DNA of 64,000 nucleotides from a bacterium (GTDB taxonomy: Bacteria; Hinthialibacterota; Hinthialibacteria; H5-UNCL2), in NCBI GenBank assembly GCA_015075175.1, contig JABTUV010000004.1, forward strand, positions 369,039-433,038, written 5' to 3'. This document shows, piece by piece, positions 21,070-32,176 of this stretch; the first letter of the stretch is position 1; every line of letters starts with the position of its first letter. Under the pieces are notes generated by a model. It was given only the letters and a program-made list of their open reading frames with translations. It had not been told where the DNA came from and ran no database searches. The position numbers were made by a program, and so were the translations under genes.

Positions 21070-21869
21070 TCACCCATCCCATGTCGGTCAAGATGCGGGA
21101 GGAAATGGCCCCGGTGCTTGTGGACCGCAAAGGGCTGACGTTTTATCGCGACGATCTGTGCCTGGTGAAAGTAGACGGCAACCGCGAGGTCGCCCGGGTA
21201 GTGGATCCGAAGGTGGAGCTGGACCCCGAGCTGCCGGTCGAGAGCGCGGGCGAGCTGATCCGCAAGCTGACGGACCAGGACCGGGAGGTGCTGGCGCAGA
21301 ACGAGCGGCTGGCACGAGAGGCGCGCGCGCTGTGCCTGGCGCGCGTGCAGGCGCACAACCTCCCCATGAAGCTGATCCGCGCCCAATATTCGTTCGACCG
21401 CAGCAAGGTGCGCTTCTTTTTCACCGCCGAGGGCCGCATCGACTTCCGCGAGCTGGTCAAGGACCTGGCCGGCCACTTGCGCACTCGCATCGAAATGCGC
21501 CAGGTAGGCGCCCGCGACGAGGCCCGCCTCCTCGGCGGTTACGGCGTCTGCGGTCAGCAACTCTGCTGCGCCCGTTTCCTCTCCCGCTTCGAACCGGTCT
21601 CCATCAAGATGGCCAAGGAGCAGAACCTGGCCCTTAATCCCACCAAGATCTCCGGCGTCTGCGGCCGCCTCATGTGCTGCCTCAGCTACGAGGTGGAGAC
21701 CTACATCGCCGCTCGCCGCCGCGCGCCCAAGACCGGCACGCGCCTCAAGACGGAACGCGGCGAGATGGTCGTCACCGCACTGCACGCCCTGCGCGACACC
21801 ATCACCGTCGAGGAGAACGGCACGAGCTACGAAATCCCATTGGCGGAACTGGCCTGGGAACGCAAGTAG
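21066..21869 (+). CDS. ricT: PSP1-domain regulator RicT (YaaT)
   Basis: A PSP1 C-terminal-domain protein. In Bacillus, RicT joins RicA and RicF in an Fe-S-bearing complex that affects RNase Y specificity. The cysteine-rich hallmark is intact: GGYGVCGQQLCCARFLSRF, EPVSIKMAKEQNLALNPTKI and SGVCGRLMCCLSYE, giving the CG..LCC and CGRLMCC clusters. The upstream ARVQAHNLPMKLIRAQYSFDRSKVRFFFTAEGRIDFRELVK is also family-typical. The 267 residues are normal length. The stop codon TAG is formed inside a dispersed repeat. A histidine kinase gene follows after 37 bp. Confidence 0.93.
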   Translation: MITHPMSVKMREEMAPVLVDRKGLTFYRDDLCLVKVDGNREVARVVDPKVELDPELPVESAGELIRKLTDQDREVLAQNERLAREARALCLARVQAHNLPMKLIRAQYSFDRSKVRFFFTAEGRIDFRELVKDLAGHLRTRIEMRQVGARDEARLLGGYGVCGQQLCCARFLSRFEPVSIKMAKEQNLALNPTKISGVCGRLMCCLSYEVETYIAARRRAPKTGTRLKTERGEMVVTALHALRDTITVEENGTSYEIPLAELAWERK

Positions 21870-21886
21870 GGTGGGTTCCACCCACC
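21866..21886. repeat. GTAGGGTGGGTTCCACCCAC repeat, copy 1
   Basis: A short GGGTGGGTTCCACCCACC palindrome whose first bases create the ricT stop (AAG-TAG-GGT). Other copies are near 56.8 and 57.1 kb. Confidence 0.75.
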
Positions 21887-21906
21887 ATCGCCTGACAGGA
21901 TGCATC

Positions 21907-23232
21907 ATGGCAACCACCAAGGAACGCAAAACGCCCGCCGCCGACAACCGCGAACTGGAACACCAGGTGCGACTGGCCTTCGAGTCGGTGGCGGATCAAG
22001 TGCGGCATTTCACGGAAGTCCAGAAAGCCGCCGCCATGACCCTGCCCAAACTGTATCGCGGATACATGAAGGTGCAGCAGGTCGCCGAACTGGCGACGGT
22101 CCTGCTCAACCTCTGCGGCTATCGCGCCAACGTGGTCGTCAATCAGGGCGTGCACCAAGGCATCCCGGTGGACGACTCGACGCATTTCATCGTGCCGCTC
22201 TCCTACTTCGAGCAGGAGAACCAATTGCATTCGCTGGGTTACATGGCCGTCTCCGACTTCGATCCCAAACGGGATTTGCAGGGGCGGCTGTTCCTGGAGT
22301 ACTTCGGACGCCGCCTGTCGCTGGCATTGGCGCATACTGAGCTGTTCGCCAATCTGCGCAACGCCCGCGACACGCTCCTGGACATGGCCGGATTCGTCGG
22401 GCACGAAATCCGCAGTCCACTCTCGACCAACTACGGCCTCCTGCGCATCCTGGACAACCGCCTGCGCGAGTTGCGCCAACGCCAAGAGGAGGGCGCCCCG
22501 GAAGGCGCCCAGGCCGTTCTGGACCAGTGTCTGGAACTGGTGCAGCGCGCCATCGTGGCCTCCAACAAGCTGGAGGCCGCCCTCGACCTGTTGGACATCT
22601 ACAAGATCAATCCCAGCGTGGTGCGGCAGGAGGAGGATCCCATCACCTGGGGAACTTTCCTGCGCGAGGAGGTGCTGGGGCAGTTCGACATAGTGGCGCG
22701 GCGCGCGGGACTCGGCCTCGTGGTGCGCATCGAGGAGGAACTGGCGCCCCGCACCATCTTCTACAATCGCACTTGGCTGTCGCGCATCTTCGACAACCTG
22801 ATCGGCAACGCCCTCAAGTACGCCCTGCCGCCCTCCACCGTTGAACTCTGGCTGTTCGAGCAGAACGGCGAGCTGATGCTGGACGTGCGCAACGTTCTGG
22901 AGACCCCCTTTCGCTCCGAGCGCTTGGACGACCTCTTGAAGAAGGGCTTCCATTCGGCCTGGCGCAGCAACGTGGAGGGCATGGGCGAGGGTCGCGGCCT
23001 GGGGCTTTATTTCGTCAACCTGATTGTCCGCAACGGTTTTCAGGGGGACTTGCGGGTGGTCAGCGACGTGGGATGGCCGGCCGCGCCCTTTCCGGTCGAG
23101 GACACCCACCTCTTGCGCGTGGGCGCGGAGGAGGCCCCGCCGCCCCCGTCCCCCGGCGACACCCGCACCGCCTTCTTCCAGGTCCTGGTTGACTTTACGC
23201 CCGCCCACCGCAAGTCCACGGAGGGCCAGTAG
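21907..23232 (+). CDS. Histidine kinase, cytoplasmic, GAF-like sensor
   Basis: A 441-residue kinase with no membrane segment. Residues ~25-155 resemble a GAF-type sensor ending LALAHTELFANLRNARDTLLDM. The H-box is GHEIRSPLS with the phospho-accepting His at about 166. A HATPase_c domain follows with N-box IFDNLIGNALKYA and G-boxes GEGRGLGLYFVNLIVRNGFQGDL. I chose the ATG after the repeat; the in-frame start before it would read through repeat sequence. No response regulator is adjacent, making it an orphan. Close spacing after ricT suggests co-transcription, so the signal may concern the same process. Confidence 0.88.
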   Translation: MATTKERKTPAADNRELEHQVRLAFESVADQVRHFTEVQKAAAMTLPKLYRGYMKVQQVAELATVLLNLCGYRANVVVNQGVHQGIPVDDSTHFIVPLSYFEQENQLHSLGYMAVSDFDPKRDLQGRLFLEYFGRRLSLALAHTELFANLRNARDTLLDMAGFVGHEIRSPLSTNYGLLRILDNRLRELRQRQEEGAPEGAQAVLDQCLELVQRAIVASNKLEAALDLLDIYKINPSVVRQEEDPITWGTFLREEVLGQFDIVARRAGLGLVVRIEEELAPRTIFYNRTWLSRIFDNLIGNALKYALPPSTVELWLFEQNGELMLDVRNVLETPFRSERLDDLLKKGFHSAWRSNVEGMGEGRGLGLYFVNLIVRNGFQGDLRVVSDVGWPAAPFPVEDTHLLRVGAEEAPPPPSPGDTRTAFFQVLVDFTPAHRKSTEGQ

Positions 23233-23263
23233 CCAGCCGTCTTGCGACCAGGTCCCATACGAC

Positions 23264-23950
23264 CTATCTCCCCGCGCCTGCAAACACCGCCGAGCCGATG
23301 CGCAGCAGCGTGGCCCCTTCTTCCACGGCGACCACGTAATCCTGGCTCATGCCCATCGAGAGCTCGACCACGTCGGGCAGCTGCGCGGCCATGCGGTCCC
23401 GCAACCGGCGCAGGAGGCGGAAAGAGGGGCGGGCCTCTTCCGGATCGTCGGCCAGCGCAGCCATGGTCATCAGCCCGGTGAGGTGCAAGCCCGGCAAGGC
23501 GGCGACGGCCCGCGCCACGGCCTCCACTTCTTCCGGCATGACGCCGTGCTTCTGCGGCTCCCGCGAGGCGTTGACCTGCAAGAGCACTTCCTGCCGCTTG
23601 CCGGCCCGTTCCGCCGCCCGCGACAACGCCTCCGCGGTGTGGACCGCATGGACGGAATGAATCAGTTGGAAGAGGTGTACGGCGCGCCCGGCTTTATTGG
23701 TCTGGATGGTTCCGATGCCGTGCCAGACGAGGGGCAGGTCGGCCAGTTGCGCGATCTTCTTCTCCGCGTCGACGATACGGTTCTCGCCCACGTCGCGGCA
23801 TCCCAGGGCGAACGCGGCCCGGATCATGGCGGCGTCCACACTTTTCGTGACGCATACCAGTCGCACCGAGAGGGGATCGCGCCCGCTCCGGCGGCACGCC
23901 GCCTCGATGTCGTCACGAATGCGCAAGAGGTTGCGGGCGATCCATTCCAT
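23264..23950 (-). CDS. YggS-family PLP homeostasis protein
   Basis: A pyridoxal-5'-phosphate-binding protein of the YggS/PLPBP (PROSC) family, which buffers PLP and influences amino-acid pools; no enzymatic activity is established for the family. The 228 residues are normal. The PLP lysine is in VRLVCVTKSVD, followed by DVGENRIVDAEKKI, PLVWHGIGTIQTNKAG (usually WHFIGxLQxNK), the phosphate-binding GLMTMAAL and the C-terminal LSMGMSQDYVVAVEEGATLLRIGSAVFAG. It converges with the histidine kinase gene. Confidence 0.93.
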   Translation of the reverse strand: MEWIARNLLRIRDDIEAACRRSGRDPLSVRLVCVTKSVDAAMIRAAFALGCRDVGENRIVDAEKKIAQLADLPLVWHGIGTIQTNKAGRAVHLFQLIHSVHAVHTAEALSRAAERAGKRQEVLLQVNASREPQKHGVMPEEVEAVARAVAALPGLHLTGLMTMAALADDPEEARPSFRLLRRLRDRMAAQLPDVVELSMGMSQDYVVAVEEGATLLRIGSAVFAGAGR

Positions 23951-24132
23951 GACGGGCCATGTTGCCGCCGTCAGCCGCAGGTTTCAAGCGGGCTTTGCGG
24001 AACCACCGCCGTAGTTGCGCTGCGCCTCGTCCCCAGCAGGCCGCAGGCTGTATCGAGGGGTGCTGCGCCGTGTTCACGCCGAACCCATGCTTCGGGCACG
24101 CCATCCGCCATGACGAGAAGTGAAAGGGCTGA

Positions 24133-24327
24133 CTAAACGAACAGGTCGATGCCGGCGCCCACGCCCTCTTCCGGGCGGGGAGGCGGCGGCGGAAGTTCGG
24201 CCGGCAGCGGCGGCAAGCTTACCGGCTCCGTCCTCGGGCGCGCCTCGACCGGCTCGTAGGCTTGCACCACGCGATGGAAGAACTGCACGAATGCGACAAA
24301 CGGATTGAGATTGGTTGTCGCGTCCAT
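24133..24327 (-). CDS. Small proline-rich protein, unknown
   Basis: A 64-residue frame from MDATTNLNPFVAFVQFFHRVV to GVGAGIDLFV, with a central Pro/Glu-rich stretch. The start has a GGGG-rich element upstream; the longer frame above it is weak. Isolated between non-coding stretches and not recognised. Possibly a small helical-anchor protein, or chance. Confidence 0.35.
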   Translation of the reverse strand: MDATTNLNPFVAFVQFFHRVVQAYEPVEARPRTEPVSLPPLPAELPPPPPRPEEGVGAGIDLFV

Positions 24328-25059
24328 CTTCGTACCCCTGGCGAGGGCGGCTCCCCCGATCCTCAACTCCGCCCATCGCACATCTATTCTCGACTCCAAG
24401 CCTAGCAAACTTGAGAGGTTCTTGGGAAGAAATCTGCCACATGGGCAGAAAATACCCGAAAGATTACTGCGCAATTCAAACCGAATGAGCGTTGTGGCCT
24501 AAGACGATGAGACTTATTGATATAAACTTAATTCTAATTATTAAATTAGCATCTCTATCTGTCCTATTTTTTCACGACTTCCAAATTGTCTGGGCAAATT
24601 CTTCTCAATAAGCGATCGGTACCCGGCCTACGGTTCGGCCACTGTCATCGCGCACGCGTGGACCGAGACGGCGTGCGCCTCGTCGCCCCCTCATCGGAGT
24701 TGTCCTTTAGACTGAATTGTCATTTCGACCGAAGGGAGAAATCTTGCTTCGACCGGGGGGCACGAGGAGAGATTTCTCCCTTCGGTCGAAATGACAATTC
24801 GGTCGAAATGACAATCGGTTGAGAGGACAATTCGGTCGAAATGACAATCGGTTGAGAGGACAATTCAGTCGAAATGACAATTCGGTCGAGAGGACAGAGG
24901 GTGAAATGACAGCGGGCGGAATAGCGGGCCGTTTCTCGGGACGGACAATGGCCTTGATTTATCCCACCGGGCATCCCATAATCCGGTTTCCTGAACCGCA
25001 ATGAGACCGACGATGCTCGCGGATGGGGGCCAGCGGTCCGCGAGTAGCCGGGGCGGGGC
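24328..25059. other. Long intergenic region before lpxB
   Basis: About 730 bp. The first part includes an AT-rich patch (~24505-24560) unlike the GC-rich surroundings, a candidate promoter region. The middle is occupied by an expanded palindromic repeat (separate entry). The last part before lpxB shows no gene. Confidence 0.5.
24716..24912. repeat. Expanded TGTCATTTCGACCGAAGGGA element
   Basis: A normal inverted pair is followed by five or six further tandem copies of the right arm tip, alternating TTCGGTCGAAATGACAA (17 bp) and TCGGTTGAGAGGACAA (16 bp). The tandem part appears to have grown from one arm of the hairpin. Confidence 0.85.
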
Positions 25060-26238
25060 GTGAACGGCCGGGGAACAGACGACTTGAGCTCCAGAACCAT
25101 CATGATGATCGCCGGCGAGGCCTCCGGCGACATGTACGGCGGCCTCCTGGCCGCGGCGCTCCTGTGCCGCGGCCCCGTGCGCTTGGTGGGCATGGGAGGC
25201 CGGAAAATGGCCGAGGCCGGCGTGGAACTGGCCTATCCCCTGGCCGACCACGCGATTGTGGGATGGAGCGGAGTGCTGCGCAGCCTGTTTCTTTTCCGGC
25301 GCGTGCTCATGCAGGCGCGCCGCATGTTGGAGGAGCAGCGCCCCGACGCCTTGGTGCTGTTGGACTATCCCGGCTTCAACGTGCGCCTGGCGCGCTTCGC
25401 CCACTCCCGCGGCATTCCCGTGATCTATTACATTTCCCCGCAGTTGTGGGCCTGGAATCCGGGGCGCATCCACGAAATCCGCCGCGTGGTCGACCTGATG
25501 CTGGTCATCCTGCCGTTCGAGCCGGGATTCTACCGGCAGGCAGGCATGGAGGTCGAGTTCGTGGGCCATCCGCTGCTGGACGTGATTCCACCGGGGCTGT
25601 TAGGCGCCGCCACGCCGCCGACGCGGCACGGCGAGGTGCGCTTGGGGCTTTTGCCGGGCAGCCGGCGCGGCGAACTCCGCCACATGCTGCCCACCCTCTT
25701 GGCGGCGTCCCGCCTGATCGTCGAGCGCCTTCCCCGCTGCCGGGTGGTCGCCTTCCGCGCCCCGGGTCTGTCCGACGCCGACTTCGGGCGCCTGGGCGAC
25801 CTGCCGGTGGAAGTATGCGAGGCCGACTACGCGGCCCGCGCCCGCATCCACTATGCCCTCACCGCCTCCGGCACGGCTACCCTGGAAAATGCCCTCCTGG
25901 GCGTGCCCATGTGCGTCATCTACCGCGCCGGTCCTCTCAACATGGCCATCGCCAAGGCGCTGGTCCGCATTCCCCGCATCGGCCTCGTCAACATTGTGGC
26001 CGAGCGCGACATCTGTCCCGAGTTCATTCAGCGGCAAGCCCATGCGCAGGCGATCGCGGACGCGGCCCTGCCGGTACTCTCGGACCCCGCGCGCTGGCAG
26101 GAAGTGCGCCGGGACTTGGACGAGGTGCGCCATCGACTGGGCCGCCCCGGCGCCTCCCATCGCGCCGCCGACGCCATCGTCGCCCACCTCGGCCTGCCTG
26201 CGCCATCCCCACACCTGCTCGGGAGCACCGCCCCATGA
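25060..26238 (+). CDS. lpxB: Lipid-A-disaccharide synthase
   Basis: A GT19 enzyme joining UDP-2,3-diacylglucosamine and lipid X during lipid A synthesis on the inner membrane. The 392 residues are typical. Hallmarks are IMMIAGEASGDMYGGLLAAAL, RLVGMGGRKM, LLDYPGFNVRLARFAHSRGIPVIYYISPQLWAW, PFEPGFYRQAGMEVEFVGHPLLD, LGLLPGSRRGEL and LTASGTATLENALLGVPMCVIYR. The GTG start is used; a start closer to SSRTIMMIAGE is possible. It is direct evidence for an outer membrane with lipid A. It overlaps the next gene by ATGA. Confidence 0.95.
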   Translation: MNGRGTDDLSSRTIMMIAGEASGDMYGGLLAAALLCRGPVRLVGMGGRKMAEAGVELAYPLADHAIVGWSGVLRSLFLFRRVLMQARRMLEEQRPDALVLLDYPGFNVRLARFAHSRGIPVIYYISPQLWAWNPGRIHEIRRVVDLMLVILPFEPGFYRQAGMEVEFVGHPLLDVIPPGLLGAATPPTRHGEVRLGLLPGSRRGELRHMLPTLLAASRLIVERLPRCRVVAFRAPGLSDADFGRLGDLPVEVCEADYAARARIHYALTASGTATLENALLGVPMCVIYRAGPLNMAIAKALVRIPRIGLVNIVAERDICPEFIQRQAHAQAIADAALPVLSDPARWQEVRRDLDEVRHRLGRPGASHRAADAIVAHLGLPAPSPHLLGSTAP

Positions 26239-26825
26239 ACGAGGGTTTCATGCTCGCCAGCAAGGTCCTCAAACGCCAGATCACCCTGGAGGAAGGCTTG
26301 GTCAGCGCCATAGCCCGCGACCAAGTCGCCAATTTCGCCAACTCCTTCAACGCCATCCTCGGTCGCAACGTCCTCAGCCGCTACCAGTGCGAGGCCATGG
26401 TCAGCTCACGCTCTTTTCCCACCTTGGACCAGCTGGTGGAAGCCTCGGAAGCAGAGGCCGCCACCGAACAACCCGAGCTGGATCTGGAACCGCTGTTCCC
26501 GCAATCCGAGCCACCGGCCGCTCAAACCCCGCCGCAAGGCGCGGATGTGGAACCGCCTGCGGCCGCATCCGAAGGTGAGGAGGTCCCATCTTGTCCCCCC
26601 GCGGACCCGGACGCCGCGCCGTCCGCGGAACCCCGCCCTATGCTCGACCTCCACGCCCTCGAAACCTCCTCAAACCCCGTCTGGAGGAAATCGAGGACCT
26701 CAGGGCCGAACGTCAGGAAGTCCTGCACTCCATCGGCCGCCTGGAGTGGTTCGCTTCCACACGCAAACACGAGGAGTCTCTTCCCCCGGGGATGTTGTCC
26801 TTCGGATTCCTGTTCGTGTTTGTGA
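26235..26825 (+). CDS. Unknown protein coupled to lpxB
   Basis: Begins in the ATGA overlap with lpxB. Residues 1-60 (MLASKVLKRQITLEEGLVSA, VANFANSFNAILGRNVLSRYQCEAM) look globular. They are followed by a Glu/Pro-rich acidic linker to about residue 145. After ETSSNPV the frame turns into an Arg/Ser-rich tail that looks like wrong-frame reading, while the overlapping frame reads on as a coherent coiled coil. Either this is a separate gene with a ragged tail, or one base is lost near 26685 and the two frames form one membrane-anchored protein of ~280 residues. Confidence 0.5.
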   Translation: MNEGFMLASKVLKRQITLEEGLVSAIARDQVANFANSFNAILGRNVLSRYQCEAMVSSRSFPTLDQLVEASEAEAATEQPELDLEPLFPQSEPPAAQTPPQGADVEPPAAASEGEEVPSCPPADPDAAPSAEPRPMLDLHALETSSNPVWRKSRTSGPNVRKSCTPSAAWSGSLPHANTRSLFPRGCCPSDSCSCL

Positions 26826-27088
26826 TCGTTTGCGTGGTGTTTTTCATGCAGGACCGACCGGTGTTGGCGATGGCGGTCCTCGTGCCGGTCGTGCTGCTGA
26901 CGGGATTCATGTTCTACTACGAAATCAGCTCGGCGCGCGAGCGGGCGCGCGAGGAGCAGCGCCAGAACGAAAAGCGGCGGCGGGACCTGGAGCACAAGCG
27001 GCGGCAACTGACGGACCTCGACCAGCGCATCGAGGCCAAGCTGCGCGAAGTGGACGCCATCAAGGCGCATCTGAAAGTCGGCCCTTGA
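26591..27088 (+). CDS. Membrane protein with coiled coil
   Basis: A TTG start preceded by GAGGAGG gives 165 residues. The first ~30 are Arg/Pro-rich and doubtful. From RLEEIEDLRAERQEVLHSIGRLEW onwards the sequence is convincing: a coiled coil, two membrane segments (MLSFGFLFVFVIVCVVFFM and LAMAVLVPVVLLTGFMFYYEI), then a long charged coiled coil (RAREEQRQNEKRRRDLEHKRRQLTDLDQRIEAKLREVDAIKAHL). It may be the C-terminal part of the preceding gene if an indel is accepted. Function unknown; the CPBP gene starts 3 bp after its stop. Confidence 0.6.
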   Translation: MSPRGPGRRAVRGTPPYARPPRPRNLLKPRLEEIEDLRAERQEVLHSIGRLEWFASTRKHEESLPPGMLSFGFLFVFVIVCVVFFMQDRPVLAMAVLVPVVLLTGFMFYYEISSARERAREEQRQNEKRRRDLEHKRRQLTDLDQRIEAKLREVDAIKAHLKVGP

Positions 27089-27091
27089 GCG

Positions 27092-27991
27092 ATGGCGCCT
27101 AGATCGACTCGCTCGTCAGGCCTTGGAACCTTGCTCCTGGCGGTATTGACGGCTCCCCTGGTCGCGGCCGCCTTGTTGCCGGCGGTCTGTTACCTGCTGG
27201 GATTTCTTTCCTGGGGCGAAGACGGTCCCCCTTCGACCGGCCGCGTTTTCGCCCGATTGGCCGTCTTCTCTTTCATTCTCGCGGTCGGACTGCTTCATCG
27301 ACGAATCGGCTACGCGCCCGCGTTGCGGGCCGGGCTCCGTTGGGACGCCAGGGGACGGCGCCAGCTGGCGCAGGGCATCGCCCTGGCGTTTCTGCCCATG
27401 CTGGGGCTGGCGCTCGCCGCCGTCGCCCTCGGCGCCTGGCGCTGGCTTCCGCAGGCGCTGGAGAAAATGGCCCGCCTCCCGGGCTACTTCGCCTCCGCCG
27501 TGATTATTTCCGTGCTGGAAGAGATGCTCTTCCGCGGCGTCATCCTCTCCACCCTGCGCCGCACTTGGGGCGTCGTCGCAGCGGTTTTGGTCTCCGCCCT
27601 CTTTTTCGCGCTCCTGCATCCGCTCGGCTCGCCCGAGGACACGCCCGTGCGCGCCTCGTGGTCCGCGCTGGCCGCCATCTTCTCCGGCTACCTCGCCGCC
27701 TTCGCCGAACCCCTGGTCCTGCGGCAGATCGTCGGGTACTTTCTCGTGGGCGTTATCCTGGCCGTGGCGACCGTGCGCTCCGGCAGACTGTGGTACGCCG
27801 TCGGGCTGCATTTCGGCTGGGTGTTCTTCATCCGCGCCGACGGTCTCTTCCTGTCGCGCAACCCGGCGTGGAGTTCCCTCTACTTCGGAAACAACCGGCT
27901 GGTCGACGGAGTTCTGATCTGGTTTTTTCTCCTTCTTGTCCTTATACTGGTGGATCGGATGTCGCGGAAGCAGTCGGCGATGGAATCATGA
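27092..27991 (+). CDS. CPBP-family intramembrane protease
   Basis: An Abi/CAAX-protease-like integral membrane protein, 299 residues with about eight membrane segments. The catalytic motif [10 protein letters not shown] (EExxxR) and the later histidine motif FFALLHPLG are present, with a third His in [12 protein letters not shown]. In bacteria such proteins act in prenyl-protein processing, bacteriocin self-immunity or unknown roles. It is part of the tightly packed lpxB-to-uvrA run and overlaps the following gene by ATGA. Confidence 0.88.
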   Translation: MAPRSTRSSGLGTLLLAVLTAPLVAAALLPAVCYLLGFLSWGEDGPPSTGRVFARLAVFSFILAVGLLHRRIGYAPALRAGLRWDARGRRQLAQGIALAFLPMLGLALAAVALGAWRWLPQALEKMARLPGYFASAVIISVLEEMLFRGVILSTLRRTWGVVAAVLVSALFFALLHPLGSPEDTPVRASWSALAAIFSGYLAAFAEPLVLRQIVGYFLVGVILAVATVRSGRLWYAVGLHFGWVFFIRADGLFLSRNPAWSSLYFGNNRLVDGVLIWFFLLLVLILVDRMSRKQSAMES

Positions 27992-28332
27992 AGAACGAGA
28001 GCGGTTTGGCCTCCGAGGTGCTGATATATCTTCTGCAGAACCAGGCCCGAAGCCCCATCGACATCAGCCTCCTGGCGGAGGACTTTTCCGGGGCGCGGCC
28101 CAATCCGCTGGTGGGGCGGGATCTGTTGCGCGGAGTCTCCCAGGACGAAACCGCCGAGCATGAGTCGATGCGGCAGCGCCTGACGCGTGTCTTGGAGGAG
28201 CTGGAGGAACGCGGGTTGGTGGAACTGGCGGGCAGCCTGGTAGTGGCGACGCGGCGCGCCCGCCTCACTCCCTCCGGCCGCGCCCGCGCCGAGGTCTGCC
28301 TGGCCGAGCGCCGCAAGCGCGCCATCCGCTGA
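27988..28332 (+). CDS. Small winged-helix-like protein
   Basis: A 114-residue protein that begins in the ATGA overlap with the CPBP gene. Sequence such as [45 protein letters not shown] has the pattern of a winged helix-turn-helix in which TPSGR marks the wing, as in PadR-like regulators. The N-terminal part ([24 protein letters not shown]) could complete the fold. It may be a DNA-binding regulator; the target is unknown. Confidence 0.65.
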   Translation: MKNESGLASEVLIYLLQNQARSPIDISLLAEDFSGARPNPLVGRDLLRGVSQDETAEHESMRQRLTRVLEELEERGLVELAGSLVVATRRARLTPSGRARAEVCLAERRKRAIR

Positions 28333-28378
28333 CCGCCCCGACATCCCATTGACCTGAAACGAGACATCCTGACGAGCC

Positions 28379-30350
<1,972 letters not shown>

Positions 30351-31211
30351 GCTCTGGCGCGGCGGCTGCACGACAGCCGCGAGCCGGCCGGCAAGCACCG
30401 CGACATTGCGGGACTGGAATATCTCGACAAGGTCATCAACATCGACCAGCGCCCCATCGGTCGCACCCCGCGCAGCAATCCCGCGACCTACGTGAAGGTG
30501 TTCGACCCCATCCGGTATCTCTTCGCCGAGTTGCCGGAGGCGCGCGTGCGGGGATACAAGCCGGGGAGGTTTTCGTTCAACGTGAAGGGGGGCCGCTGCG
30601 AGGCCTGCCAGGGCGCCGGCGTCAAGTGCATCGAGATGCACTTCCTGGCCGACGTGTACATTACCTGCGACGTGTGCGGCGGCCGGCGCTTCAATCGGGA
30701 GACGCTGCAAGTCAAGTACAAGGGGCTGGACATCCACCAGATTCTCGAACTGACGGTGGCGGAGGCGCTTGATCTGTTCGCGGCCCAGCCGCGCATCCGG
30801 CGCATCTTGGAGACGCTGCGGGACGTGGGGCTGGACTACATTCAACTGGGCCAGCCGGCGCCCACGCTTTCCGGCGGCGAGGCGCAGCGCGTCAAACTGG
30901 CCAAGGAACTTTGCAAGGTCGCTACCGGCCGCACGCTGTACATTCTGGACGAACCCACCACGGGGTTGCACTTCGACGACATCCGCAAACTCCTCAACGT
31001 CCTCGTGTCGCTGGTGGAACGAGGCAACACGGTGGTCGTGATCGAACACAACCTGGACGTGATCAAGTGCGCGGATTATATCATCGACCTCGGGCCGGAA
31101 GGGGGCGACGAGGGCGGCCGAGTGATCGCGACGGGCACGCCGGAGGAGGTCGCCCGCAACGCGGCCAGCGCGACCGGCCGATTCCTGGCGCCGATTCTTG
31201 CAGGGCGATAG
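30351..31211 (+). CDS. uvrA: Excinuclease ABC subunit A, C-terminal part
   Basis: Continuation of uvrA after a single-base frameshift. It reads [47 protein letters not shown], then the second zinc module ([29 protein letters not shown]), signature [15 protein letters not shown], Walker [16 protein letters not shown] and the H-loop [24 protein letters not shown] predicted start inside this part (30492) is not a real gene start. If the frameshift and the lost Walker A are real, the second ATPase site is dead; a short run of base-call errors around 30305-30352 explains both just as well. Confidence 0.9.
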   Translation, partial: ALARRLHDSREPAGKHRDIAGLEYLDKVINIDQRPIGRTPRSNPATYVKVFDPIRYLFAELPEARVRGYKPGRFSFNVKGGRCEACQGAGVKCIEMHFLADVYITCDVCGGRRFNRETLQVKYKGLDIHQILELTVAEALDLFAAQPRIRRILETLRDVGLDYIQLGQPAPTLSGGEAQRVKLAKELCKVATGRTLYILDEPTTGLHFDDIRKLLNVLVSLVERGNTVVVIEHNLDVIKCADYIIDLGPEGGDEGGRVIATGTPEEVARNAASATGRFLAPILAGR

Positions 31212-31276
31212 CCCGCGTTTGTGTTATACTTCGCAATCATTGACGCCGTGACGGCGGGTAAACCGGAGGCAGGGCC

Positions 31277-31654
31277 ATGATCCAGATGCGGTGGACGACG
31301 TACGTTTTAACGCTGTTGGCGGTAGCGATCGGGATGAGCCTGTGGTCGTTGCCGGGCGCGGTGCGGGAGGCGGGGGCGCAGGTTCCGCCGGCGACGCGCG
31401 GGCGGACGGTCGCGCCTCTGACCACGACCGGAGAGGAGGGCATGCGCGCCACCCCGACCTACGTGGTGGAAGAGTACACCGACACGCGCACGCTGGAGCG
31501 GGGGCTTAACAACCGGGCGCAGCAGGGATACCTGGTCGTCAGCATCGAGGTCGTACCCACCCGCATCGGCAATCCCAACGACCAGATTCCGCGTGTCGCC
31601 TACCGCAACACGCTGGATGTGTACCAGGCGTGGGTGGTGGTGTACACGCGCTGA
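31277..31654 (+). CDS. Small exported protein, unknown
   Basis: A 125-residue protein with an N-terminal signal or anchor (YVLTLLAVAIGMSLWSLPG) and a mature domain ending TRTLERGLNNRAQQGYLVVSIEVVPTRIG...YRNTLDVYQAWVVVYTR. The LERGLNxxAQQGY...WVVV pattern resembles small DUF4177-like domains. GGAGG lies eight bases before the ATG. No partner is evident. Confidence 0.7.
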   Translation: MIQMRWTTYVLTLLAVAIGMSLWSLPGAVREAGAQVPPATRGRTVAPLTTTGEEGMRATPTYVVEEYTDTRTLERGLNNRAQQGYLVVSIEVVPTRIGNPNDQIPRVAYRNTLDVYQAWVVVYTR

Positions 31655-31715
31655 GGCGGTCGTTTTTCCTGGCACGCACTCGCTTCGTCACGCCTCCGGT
31701 CATTCAGACCGAATC

Positions 31716-31947
31716 GCTGTCAATTCGACGGTGTATCTGTCATTTCGACCAGCCAACTGTCATTTCGATCGGCCAACTGTCATTTCGACCGGCCAACTGT
31801 CATTTCGACCGGCCAGCTGTCATTTCGACCGGCCAGCTGTCATTTCGACCGAAGGGAGAAATCCTACGCCGGGCGCGCGATTGCCGGCGGACGCCGGAGG
31901 AGATTTCTCCCTGCGGTCGAACAGACAACGGGTTTCGGTTGAAATGA
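31716..31947. repeat. Tandem 20-bp array grown from a palindromic repeat
   Basis: Five head-to-tail copies of CTGTCATTTCGACCGGCCAA (period exactly 20; the last base varies A/G) lead into a normal element of the TGTCATTTCGACCGAAGGGA family, which closes with a diverged right arm near 31900. A degenerate extra unit precedes the array. No spacers separate the units, so it is not CRISPR. Nothing else is visible in the ~400 bp between the exported-protein gene and the tRNAs. Confidence 0.88.
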
Positions 31948-32023
31948 CCGGTCGGCTTTGGGCGGCGAATGGCGCTTGACGCCCGCACGGGAGGTTGGTA
32001 GTTTTTACGACTGCGGCGGGCGC

Positions 32024-32052
32024 TTGACATGACTGTCCCGCGAGATTACGGT
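32024..32052 (+). promoter_or_regulatory. Promoter of the tRNA cluster
   Basis: Perfect TTGACA, a 17-bp spacer, then TACGGT. It ends ten bases before tRNA-Arg. Confidence 0.5.
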
Positions 32053-32061
32053 TAAGCGGAC

Positions 32062-32138
32062 GCGCCTGTAGCTCAGATGGATAGAGCAGCAGCCTTCTAA
32101 GCTGTTGGTCGCTGGTTCGAATCCAGCCAGGCGTACCA
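32062..32138 (+). tRNA. tRNA-Arg (TCT)
   Basis: A full cloverleaf: acceptor GCGCCTG/CAGGCGT, D-arm GTAGCTCAGATGGATAGAGC, anticodon loop CTTCTAA (TCT), T-arm GCTGGTTCGAATCCAGC. CCA is encoded. Confidence 0.95.
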
Positions 32139-32176
32139 AGGCCTTGGCGGAATGGCCGAACCGAGAAGAAGTTTAC

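Noticed and set aside
31737..31856. Regular 20-bp repeats resembling a CRISPR array
   Set aside because: Units are head to tail with no unique spacers, and they derive from a dispersed palindrome; no cas genes are nearby.
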